From assembly GCA_013202585.1 (NCBI GenBank), contig JABMPQ010000019.1, forward strand, positions 1 through 36,294: a stretch of 36,294 nucleotides of DNA, written 5' to 3'. Made by a program: the position numbers and the translations under genes. The notes beneath the pieces are model-generated. The model ran no database searches. It was not told where the DNA came from and was given only the letters and a program-made list of their open reading frames with translations. Every line of letters starts with the position of its first letter. Positions within the stretch are counted from its first letter, which is position 1. The DNA is from Parcubacteria group bacterium. Lineage in GTDB: Bacteria > Patescibacteriota > JABMPQ01. This document shows positions 21,352 to 28,428 of this stretch, piece by piece.

Positions 21352-23732
21352 AAATCTCACGCAACTGGTTAAATGAATACGTAAATATTAAAAGTACCAA
21401 ACCGACTAAAGTTGGTGAGACTTTGACAATGGGCATTGCCGAAGTAGAGGGCGTACAGGAATTAGGCGCCGGTCTAGATGATGTGGTGGTAGGAGAAATG
21501 AAGGAAATCAAGAAGCATCCCAACGCCGATAAGTTATTTGTCTCTCAGGTAGATGTCGGTGAGGCCAAGCCGCGCCAAGTTATTTTTGGCCAGGTAGTAG
21601 CCCTCAAAGTGGGTGATAAGTTGCCAATTGCGTTGGCGCCAGCCAAACTGCCCGGGGGTATGAAGGTTAAAAAAACAAAATTGCGGGGAGTGGATTCGGC
21701 CGGAATGTGCTGTCTTAATTCTGAGCTAGGCATTTTAGACCAAGCGGACGATGTTAATTTTTTCCCGAAATCGATCAAAAATGGTACTAAGATCGCTAAA
21801 GCGCTCGGACTGGACGACGCCATTCTGGAAATTGATAATAAGTCGCTAACGCACCGGGCGGATCTATTTTGTCACGTCGGGATTGCCCGCGAACTAGCTG
21901 CTTTATTAAGCAAAAAACTCACTTTGCCAAAATTAACCAAGCCTAAGGCTGGCACTAAATACAAGCTAAACATCACCGTTAAAGACAAAAAGCTTTGTTA
22001 TCGCTACGCTGGCATTATTCTGGACAGCATTAAAATCAGTCCTTCACCTGACTGGATGCAAGCTCATCTCAGTGCGGCCGGGATGCGACCGATCAATAAC
22101 GTAGTTGATATCACTAACTATGTCATGCTCGAGTATGGCCAGCCCTTGCACGCTTTCGATGTGGCCAAGCTCAAGAGCAAGAAAGAGAAGGAAAAGAGCA
22201 TTGTTGTTCGAGCGGCCAAGAAAAATGAAACAATAACAACCCTAGACGGCGAGACGAGAAAATTAAGCGAGAAAGTAATCGTGATCGCCGACGAAAAAGA
22301 GCCAGTAGCCATTGCTGGCATTATGGGCGGAGCCAGTACCGAGGTCAGTGAAAAAACCACTACCATTGCCATCGAATCAGCTAACTTCAACGAAACACTC
22401 ATTAGAAAAGCTTCGCAGGAATTAGGTCTACGCACTGAAGGTAGTATCCGGCATGAAAAAGGACTCAGTCTGGATTTACCGGAACAAGGTTTGCTGCGGG
22501 CGATTGATTTACTACAGAAACACGCTGGTGCTAAAATAGTCAGCAAGGTCACTGATACTTTAGCCAAAAAACTAAAGCCGGCCACAGTCAAATTAGACCT
22601 AGAGTATTTAAATAAGCTAGTTGGTGTCGATATTCCCAAAACCAAAGTTAGCAGCATCCTCAAAAGTCTAGAATTCAAAGTGAAAGGGCAGGGGAAGACG
22701 CTGGATGTAGAAGTGCCAATTTTTCGGACGGATATCGCGATTCCGGAAGACCTAATCGAGGAAGTAGCACGGGTATATGGCTATGACAATGTTACGCCAC
22801 AAGAAATTACGGGCGTGCTTGAGCCAGTAGAAGAGTTACCGGACATGCATTGGGGAGACAAGATCACGGAAGTCTTAGTGGGAGCTGGCTTTACCGAAAT
22901 GCAGAATTATTCTTTCTATGGTGAAAAGTTGCTCCGACGGTGTCTGTTGACGAGTAAAGATCACATTGAGCTGGCTAATCCGATGTCGGAGGATTTGCAA
23001 TATTTGCGAACATCTTTGTTACCCTGGTTATTTTACGACGTTGCCAAAAATATCCGCGAATTCGATCAGATCAACCTTTTTGAAATTGGCCATGTCTATT
23101 TTCCCGGCTGTGAAAGCAAAGCCTTATCAGGTGTAATGCTAGGCAACAAAGAAAAGGTGTTTTATGATCTCAAAGGAGTGATCGAGCTGTTACTGAAAAA
23201 ATTAAATATTTCCTATCAGACGTGCGAGCTGGCCAGAACAGCCGACTGTGAATATTGGAATATGTATGCTGTCGGGCGATCGCTACAGTACATGAGCGGG
23301 AAAGATATACTGGGCACACTTTCGTTGCTAGATCAGCGGGTAGCGACTAATTTCAACATCAAAGGTAAAAAATTAGCCTTTTTCAGCTTCTCTATTGATC
23401 AGTTAGCGCAAAAAGCTTCAAGCTTAACCAAATACCAGCCCTTGCCGAAATTTCCTCCGGTAACACTGGATATAGCGTTAGTGGTCAAACAATCTATGCC
23501 AGCGGGGAAGATCATGAAATTTATCCAGGAGCGAGGTAGGCCGCTGCTAGAGAAAGTGGAGTTATTTGACGTTTATAGCGGTAAACAACTAGATGGTGGG
23601 CAGAAGAATCTAGCCTTTCATTTGACCTACCGGGCGCAAGATCGGACACTCCAGGATAAAGAAGTAGAGGCAATACAGCAGAAATTAGTTGGCGCTTTGG
23701 AAAATGAGCTAGGAGCGCGAGTACGAAAGTAA
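21348..23732 (+). CDS. pheT: Phenylalanine--tRNA ligase beta subunit
   Basis: The 794-residue PheT has the expected domain order: an N-terminal methionine-anticodon-like tRNA-binding domain (about 40-150, HPNADKLFVSQVDVG, AMCCLNSELG-type loop), the B3/B4 editing domain (IDNKSLTHRADLFCHVGIARE, and MRPINNVVDITNYVMLEYGQ at about 245-264), B5 (about 405-475, DIAIPEDLIEEVARVYGYDN), a catalytic-like domain and the C-terminal ferredoxin-fold anticodon-binding domain (FPPVTLDIALVV...). It binds tRNA-Phe and hydrolyses mischarged Tyr-tRNA. The start overlaps the preceding stop by 4 nt. No terminator is seen before the BON gene promoter. Confidence 0.97.
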   Translation: MKISRNWLNEYVNIKSTKPTKVGETLTMGIAEVEGVQELGAGLDDVVVGEMKEIKKHPNADKLFVSQVDVGEAKPRQVIFGQVVALKVGDKLPIALAPAKLPGGMKVKKTKLRGVDSAGMCCLNSELGILDQADDVNFFPKSIKNGTKIAKALGLDDAILEIDNKSLTHRADLFCHVGIARELAALLSKKLTLPKLTKPKAGTKYKLNITVKDKKLCYRYAGIILDSIKISPSPDWMQAHLSAAGMRPINNVVDITNYVMLEYGQPLHAFDVAKLKSKKEKEKSIVVRAAKKNETITTLDGETRKLSEKVIVIADEKEPVAIAGIMGGASTEVSEKTTTIAIESANFNETLIRKASQELGLRTEGSIRHEKGLSLDLPEQGLLRAIDLLQKHAGAKIVSKVTDTLAKKLKPATVKLDLEYLNKLVGVDIPKTKVSSILKSLEFKVKGQGKTLDVEVPIFRTDIAIPEDLIEEVARVYGYDNVTPQEITGVLEPVEELPDMHWGDKITEVLVGAGFTEMQNYSFYGEKLLRRCLLTSKDHIELANPMSEDLQYLRTSLLPWLFYDVAKNIREFDQINLFEIGHVYFPGCESKALSGVMLGNKEKVFYDLKGVIELLLKKLNISYQTCELARTADCEYWNMYAVGRSLQYMSGKDILGTLSLLDQRVATNFNIKGKKLAFFSFSIDQLAQKASSLTKYQPLPKFPPVTLDIALVVKQSMPAGKIMKFIQERGRPLLEKVELFDVYSGKQLDGGQKNLAFHLTYRAQDRTLQDKEVEAIQQKLVGALENELGARVRK

Positions 23733-23734
23733 GT

Positions 23735-23763
23735 TTTTCAAGCCAAAGTGGATATGATACAAT
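23735..23763 (+). promoter_or_regulatory. Putative promoter of the BON-domain gene
   Basis: TTTTCA (23735-23740), a 17-bp spacer and TACAAT (23758-23763), preceded by TGA, precede the ATG at 23804. A perfect 8-bp inverted repeat, AATCTAAG-TAG-CTTAGATT (23761-23779), starts within the -10 box and covers the likely transcription start. Confidence 0.45.
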
Positions 23764-23779
23764 CTAAGTAGCTTAGATT
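23761..23779. promoter_or_regulatory. Palindrome over the BON-gene transcription start
   Basis: AATCTAAG (23761-23768) and CTTAGATT (23772-23779) are exact complements separated by TAG. The position over the -10 box and start site suits a repressor operator or a 5'-end mRNA hairpin. There is no T-run after it, so it is unlikely to be a pheT terminator. Confidence 0.4.
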
Positions 23780-23803
23780 AAGTAAATAACAACAAAAAAC
23801 ACC

Positions 23804-24043
23804 ATGACTGACGAATACGATGGGGCTCGGACTGATAAGGACATCCTACAAGATATAGAGCGAGAGTTGTTGGTGGATGAGGTGGTTTCTACGGACAATG
23901 TACAGGTACAGGTAGAGAATGGCAAAGTAATTCTCACGGGCGAGGTGGGTAGTTTGGAAGTAAAACAAAAAGTGGGAGACATTGCTGAGAATGTTAACGG
24001 AGTAGTGCTGGTTAATAATGATCTGCGGATAGAAAGGATCTAA
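23804..24043 (+). CDS. BON-domain protein
   Basis: The 79-residue protein is almost entirely one BON domain: helix DKDILQDIERELLVDE, then VQVQVENGKVILTGEVGSLE with the conserved glycine, helix QKVGDIAENVNGV, and strand LVNNDLRIERI. BON domains, as in OsmY, bind membranes or phospholipids. This copy lacks a signal peptide, so it is probably cytoplasmic or partners another protein. It has its own promoter and palindrome and is followed by the large inverted repeat at 24048-24167. Confidence 0.85.
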   Translation: MTDEYDGARTDKDILQDIERELLVDEVVSTDNVQVQVENGKVILTGEVGSLEVKQKVGDIAENVNGVVLVNNDLRIERI

Positions 24044-24047
24044 AATA

Positions 24048-24167
24048 AGAACTTACGTGCTTGATGCATTTCTTCGTTGGAGCTGCGGTGCTCGTTTGAT
24101 GTATGTTTGAATACATCTCACTTCACTCCTCGCTCCGCCTCGAACTACATTCAAGCACGTAAGTTCT
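24048..24167. repeat. Large composite inverted-repeat element 4
   Basis: Perfect 17-bp arms (AGAACTTACGTGCTTGA 24048-24064 and complement 24151-24167) enclose an interior with partial pairing (GGAGC near 24080 with GCTCC near 24132) and a perfect hairpin GATGTAT/ATACATC (24098-24104/24111-24117). The arm sequence differs from elements 1-3. It starts five bases after the BON stop and ends 12 nt before the next start codon. It may end the BON transcript, although the T-run is absent, or be a MITE-like repeat. Confidence 0.75.
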
Positions 24168-24178
24168 AAAAAACACAT

Positions 24179-24553
24179 ATGATAATAGAATATGTCACAT
24201 GGTGGTACAGCCGTGGCTTGTTAAGGTTTTTTAAATATTGCCGGGCTTATATTGTTATTCTGGCAGATGCTTTTTCTCTCAAAGTTGCAATTTCAACTTT
24301 CTTTGCTCCTTGGAAAAAAGACTCTACGCCCACCCAAGGACAGTCCTTGGATGTGAAATTCCGGATCTGGGGCTTTAATTTAATCGCCCGGGGTTTTGGT
24401 ATGATAATAAAGTTTTTCACGACCATTGTTTTTTTATTGGTTTTTCTGATTCTAGTAATATTAGAAATAATTGCTTTTATTGTTTGGCTCGCTTTCCCTT
24501 TTCTAATAGTTGAGATGTTTCTGCTCGGCTTTTTTTATTTATTAGGAGCGTGA
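24179..24553 (+). CDS. Small membrane protein encoded beside a Clp-type ATPase
   Basis: The 124-residue protein has an amphipathic N-terminal region (TWWYSRGLLRFFKYC), a hydrophobic stretch near residues 20-40, a conserved-looking motif FFAPWKKDSTPTQGQ, and two transmembrane helices filling the C-terminus (about 75-120). I know no function for it. The gene ends 6 nt before the anchored AAA+ gene, so they are cotranscribed and probably work at the same membrane. A CCAAGGAC-A-GTCCTTGG palindrome (24334-24350) lies inside it and encodes part of TQGQSLD; the same core occurs between genes at 30909-30923. Confidence 0.7.
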   Translation: MIIEYVTWWYSRGLLRFFKYCRAYIVILADAFSLKVAISTFFAPWKKDSTPTQGQSLDVKFRIWGFNLIARGFGMIIKFFTTIVFLLVFLILVILEIIAFIVWLAFPFLIVEMFLLGFFYLLGA

Positions 24554-24559
24554 TTATAA

Positions 24560-27103
24560 ATGACTTTTTATTTCAACGGTCAAAAATCAATTAACAGACG
24601 CAAGGCAGCTGTATACGATCTAGGACAAAGCAAGCTGGTCAAGTTTTTTTATGTTTTATTGATAGTGATCGGTTTTCTCGGCCTAGCTGTCCCAGTTTTA
24701 TATTATCTGCCGCTTATTTCTCTTTCCTTTTTTAACTTAATCACTTTAGGGCTGTCTTTTATCTTATTCTCTATTTCATTGGGGTTAGTGTCGTTTTCGA
24801 TTTTTTATCGCAGTGTAGTTGTTAATCATGCTCCACGTACATCGCTGACGAAGGTACAGCAGCTCATTAGTCAGGGCAAAACGGTTAACCTAGCTAATTT
24901 TGTTTCTCTGCCGGCTTTGTCGGCTATTGAGCAAGCTTATTCTGATGGCAAAACGACGGCTAAAATAAAGAGCTCTGATTTTTTGCGGGCTCTTTTGGAA
25001 AATAATCGAATTGGCTTTATCACCATGCGCATGGGGATTCCCCCTAAGGATTTTCTGGCTAATCTCGATAAGTTTTACCAAGAAAATCAGGCGGATGATA
25101 CTGAACATGAAATAGCCAGTATGGTTGGTGGTGCCCTGCCAATTGCTATTGCCGAGGGTCATCAGACTATCGAAGTGGGGGATATTTTTGTCTTGTTATC
25201 GCAGCTGGATACCTTTTTTCACAAATTAGCTTTCAATTTAGATATTAAGCTGGAGGATATTGCCAATATTGTTAGTTGGGAAACAACTGTCCAGCAGAGA
25301 CAGCGAGAGATGAAATTTAATCCCGATAAACTTAAGCTAAAAGGCGGAATTGGCAAGGAATGGGCATCTGGTTATACCCGAGCTTTGTCTCGTTTTGCCT
25401 ATGATTTGACTCCAGCGGTGATTAATTTCCCCCATAAATATTTAACTCATCAATCGGAACTAGATAGGATGGAAAAAATACTAGCCAAATCTTCTCATCA
25501 TAACGTGTTGCTGGTGGGGGAGCCGGGAGTTGGTAAAGAGACTTTAGTGTTGTTTCTGACTAAAAAAATCAAAGAAGGTCATTCGGGAAAAACCTTGGGA
25601 CGGCGCAAGATTATGAAATTAGACATTGACTATTTGCTGGCGGGAGCGAAAACGTCCGGAGAGATTATTGAAAGGCTGACGGCTGCTTTGCAGGATGCAG
25701 TGCAAGCGGGCAATATTATGCTCTACATTGACAACATTAACGCCCTTTTCACTAGTGGACAGGAGGGAGTGGGAGCAGTTGATGCTTCTCAGGTCTTGAT
25801 ACCTTATTTGGAAAACCCCCAGTTGTATATTATTGCTACGACTAGTCAGGCAGGCTGGCATCAGAGTATTGAACCGCGTAAAATAGCGGCGGAGAAATTC
25901 GAAAAGATAGAGGTAGCTGAGCCAGCGCCGGAGCAAGTAATCAAGGTACTGGAAGAGCATGTTCCCCTGGCTGAACATAAAGCGAAAGCTCTAGTTAGCT
26001 ACAAGGCTCTGCAGGCAATTGTCGAGTTAGCTGATAAATACATGTATGACAAGGCATCACCGGAAAAAGCAATTAATTTATTGGACGGAATAGCTACCCA
26101 GGCGCCAGCCGGTTTAATTATATCTGATAAGGATGTCGCCGCCTTTTTAGAACAAAAACTGGGTATACCAGTGGGTGAGGCAGCTGGTCAAGAAAAAGAT
26201 AAGCTATTACATCTGGAAGAAATTTTGCATCGGCGAGTTATTGGGCAGAATGAAGCAGTGACGGCAGTAGCTAACGCTCTGCGGCGGGCGCGAACAGGTG
26301 TTAAAAAAGGTCAGAAACCGATTGGCAGCTTTTTATTCTTAGGGCCGACCGGTGTAGGTAAGACGGAAACTTGCAAAGCCCTGGCCGAGTCTTATTTCGG
26401 TAGCGAGGACAGAATAATCCGGTTTGATATGAGTGAGTATCAAGATATAGCCAGTATTCATCGTTTTATTGGCGCTCCTCCGGGCACAGCTGGGGCGAAA
26501 GCGGGCGGAGAGTTAACTAATGCTGTCAAAGACGACCCTTTTTCCCTAATCTTGTTTGATGAGCTAGAGAAAGCTCACCCCAATATTCTTAATCTATTTT
26601 TACAGTTACTAGACGAGGGTTGGTTGACTGATTCTTCGGGACGCAAAGTGCGGTTTAGTAATTCAATTATCATCGCTACTTCCAATGCCGGGGCGGAATT
26701 TATTCGAAAATCTCTCAAGCAAAATCTGGACGCTGAGAATTTAAAGCAACGACTACTAGACCATTTGCAAAGCGAGGGCTTGTTCCGACCGGAATTTATC
26801 AATCGTTTTACGGAAGTAGTTAGTTTTCAACCACTTTCTCCGACTGACGTCAAAACTATCACCGAACTACTAGTGAATAAATTTGTCGTTCAAATTATGG
26901 ATGAGAAGGGTATTGATATTGAAATAACTCCAGCGGCCATCGAAAAAATAGCTGAGCTTGGCTACGATCCACTATTAGGAGCGCGTCCCATTAAGCGCAC
27001 CATCCAGCAAAAAGTAGAAAATTGGTTAGCTAAGAAAATGTTGTCTGGAGAAGTAGAGCGGGGGAGTAAACTAGTCATCGATCAGTCAGATATAGAAAAT
27101 TAG
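24560..27103 (+). CDS. Membrane-anchored Clp-type (ClpC/ClpB-like) AAA+ ATPase
   Basis: This 847-residue protein has two or three N-terminal transmembrane helices (about 28-90), a Clp-N-like repeat region (about 100-235) and two AAA+ modules. D1 has Walker A GEPGVGKET (near 320), but Walker B reads MLYIDNINAL (about 387-396), with Asn where the catalytic Glu is expected, and the arginine-finger segment reads AAEKFEKI where Clp has ERRF. D2 is intact: GPTGVGKTE (near 595), LILFDELEKAH, ATSNAGAEF, FINRFTE and sensor 2 GARPIKR. It is therefore probably an unfoldase or disaggregase driven by D2, tethered to the membrane. No ClpP-binding loop is evident and no clpP is in the window. An AGGAG lies 12 nt before the ATG. 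A zinc protease gene follows by 2 nt. Confidence 0.9.
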   Translation: MTFYFNGQKSINRRKAAVYDLGQSKLVKFFYVLLIVIGFLGLAVPVLYYLPLISLSFFNLITLGLSFILFSISLGLVSFSIFYRSVVVNHAPRTSLTKVQQLISQGKTVNLANFVSLPALSAIEQAYSDGKTTAKIKSSDFLRALLENNRIGFITMRMGIPPKDFLANLDKFYQENQADDTEHEIASMVGGALPIAIAEGHQTIEVGDIFVLLSQLDTFFHKLAFNLDIKLEDIANIVSWETTVQQRQREMKFNPDKLKLKGGIGKEWASGYTRALSRFAYDLTPAVINFPHKYLTHQSELDRMEKILAKSSHHNVLLVGEPGVGKETLVLFLTKKIKEGHSGKTLGRRKIMKLDIDYLLAGAKTSGEIIERLTAALQDAVQAGNIMLYIDNINALFTSGQEGVGAVDASQVLIPYLENPQLYIIATTSQAGWHQSIEPRKIAAEKFEKIEVAEPAPEQVIKVLEEHVPLAEHKAKALVSYKALQAIVELADKYMYDKASPEKAINLLDGIATQAPAGLIISDKDVAAFLEQKLGIPVGEAAGQEKDKLLHLEEILHRRVIGQNEAVTAVANALRRARTGVKKGQKPIGSFLFLGPTGVGKTETCKALAESYFGSEDRIIRFDMSEYQDIASIHRFIGAPPGTAGAKAGGELTNAVKDDPFSLILFDELEKAHPNILNLFLQLLDEGWLTDSSGRKVRFSNSIIIATSNAGAEFIRKSLKQNLDAENLKQRLLDHLQSEGLFRPEFINRFTEVVSFQPLSPTDVKTITELLVNKFVVQIMDEKGIDIEITPAAIEKIAELGYDPLLGARPIKRTIQQKVENWLAKKMLSGEVERGSKLVIDQSDIEN

Positions 27104-27105
27104 TC

Positions 27106-27639
27106 ATGGAAACTCTATATATTTTACCTCTAGGCGACATAGATAAGGACAGTCTGCGTAGATTAGGCAGTGGAATCAAAGATATTTTGCCGCTCTCGAT
27201 CAGAGTATTAGATAAAACAGACTTGCCAGCGCACACTTACAACAAAGCTCGACAGCAGTATAATTCTAGTCAGATTATTCGAGAGATGAGCTTATATGAC
27301 TTTGGCAGTGTTAATAAGGTGCTCGGGGTAAGCGTGGCTGATCTTTATTCAACTGATTTAAGTTTTGTTTTTGGTGAGGCGGAAGCGCCGGGACGCACTG
27401 CTCTTATTTCTCTAAAGCGACTGGATCCACAGTTTTATAAGCAAGAAACTGACAACAAGGTATTAGAAGTTCGTACCCTTAAAGAAGCTATGCACGAATT
27501 AGGTCATACCTATAGCTTATCTCATTGTCCAGATAAGGGTTGTGTAATGTATTATGCCCAGTCTATAGAGGATGTGGACAATAAAGGGGATATATTTTGT
27601 CCGCGCTGCCAGAAGTTGTATGAAATGTATAATTCTTGA
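27106..27639 (+). CDS. Archaemetzincin-like zinc metalloprotease
   Basis: The 177-residue protein has the archaemetzincin arrangement: the catalytic motif HELGHTYSLSHC (His130, Glu131, His134, His140, Cys141), then GCVM (Cys146, metzincin-like Met) and a C-terminal FCPRCQKL pair (Cys165, Cys168), giving a second four-Cys zinc site. Characterised archaemetzincins cleave peptides and are mainly archaeal and vertebrate, with scattered bacterial members. The Gly usually at position 8 of HExxHxxGxxH is Ser137 here, which may alter the turn but leaves all zinc ligands. There is no signal peptide, so it is cytosolic. The gene starts 2 nt after the AAA+ gene, suggesting a joint proteolytic role. Confidence 0.85.
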   Translation: METLYILPLGDIDKDSLRRLGSGIKDILPLSIRVLDKTDLPAHTYNKARQQYNSSQIIREMSLYDFGSVNKVLGVSVADLYSTDLSFVFGEAEAPGRTALISLKRLDPQFYKQETDNKVLEVRTLKEAMHELGHTYSLSHCPDKGCVMYYAQSIEDVDNKGDIFCPRCQKLYEMYNS

Positions 27640-27657
27640 ACTTGGAATAGAGAGTGG

Positions 27658-28386
27658 CTATCTCAATTTCTTACCAAATCGCAACCGCCAAACCATTAGA
27701 ATAGCCTCGCCAAAAATCTGCTTAGAAAACTTCGACTGGCCTACTTGCCGGTCAGTGAAGGTGATAGGGACTTCCTTGATTTCAAAACCAGCCTGGTGTG
27801 TTCGATAAGTAAGCTCGATTTGAAAAGAATAACCATCAGATTTGATGCTACTCAGATCCAACTTTTTAAGGACTTTAGCCGAAAAACACTTGAAACCAGA
27901 AGTAAGATCGTGAATAGGTAAGCCCAAGATCGTTTTGGCGTAAAGAGTTCCGCCGCGACTAATTATTTTCCTTAGCAGACTCCAGTTACTTATTTGACCA
28001 CCGGACACGTAGCGTGAACCGAGTACGAGATTGTTATCGTGAGCAGCCGCTAGCAACTTAGGAATATCAGCGGGAGAGTGGGAAAGATCGGCATCCATTT
28101 CTAAGATATAATCGGCCTGAGTGGCTAGCGCTTGCTCAAAACCAGCCAAGTAGGCACTACCTAGCCCCATTTTCTGGGAACGCTTGAGCAAAGAAATTTT
28201 ACCAGGATATTTGTTAGCCAAGCGAGTAACTTCCACGGCGGTACCATCGGGCGAATTATCATCAACGATAATAAGCGAGCCAGCTATCTGGTGATCTCGG
28301 AAGATGTTGATGATCTGCGGCACCAGCTGAGCAATATTCTTTTTTTCGTTATAGGTTGGCAGGATTATAGCAACTTTGTTAGTCAC
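27658..28386 (-). CDS. DPM1-type polyprenyl-phosphate glycosyltransferase (GT2)
   Basis: The 242-residue GT2 enzyme has ILPTYNEKKNIAQLV, the nucleotide-binding VDDNSPDGTA, the metal-binding DAD in LEMDADLSHSP, and GLPIHDLTSGFKCF, all typical of dolichol/polyprenol-phosphate mannose synthases (DPM1/Ppm1 catalytic domain). It lacks the C-terminal membrane helices of longer relatives and ends RLRFGKKLR, like soluble DPM1. It would transfer mannose or another sugar from a nucleotide donor to polyprenyl phosphate at the inner membrane face. The start codon is GTG at 28384-28386. It is divergent from the GT-C gene, the likely user of its product. Donor sugar is not certain. Confidence 0.9.
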   Translation of the reverse strand: MTNKVAIILPTYNEKKNIAQLVPQIINIFRDHQIAGSLIIVDDNSPDGTAVEVTRLANKYPGKISLLKRSQKMGLGSAYLAGFEQALATQADYILEMDADLSHSPADIPKLLAAAHDNNLVLGSRYVSGGQISNWSLLRKIISRGGTLYAKTILGLPIHDLTSGFKCFSAKVLKKLDLSSIKSDGYSFQIELTYRTHQAGFEIKEVPITFTDRQVGQSKFSKQIFGEAILMVWRLRFGKKLR

Positions 28387-28392
28387 GGGATG

Positions 28393-28421
28393 TTGTTATC
28401 TAAGTTTTTTCATTTTACTCT
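28393..28421 (+). promoter_or_regulatory. Putative promoter of the GT-C glycosyltransferase gene
   Basis: TTGTTA (28393-28398), a 17-bp spacer and TACTCT (28416-28421) end 7 nt before the ATG at 28429. Transcription would start at the ATG. The region also serves as the upstream region of the divergent DPM1-type gene. Confidence 0.4.
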
Positions 28422-28428
28422 ATTATCA

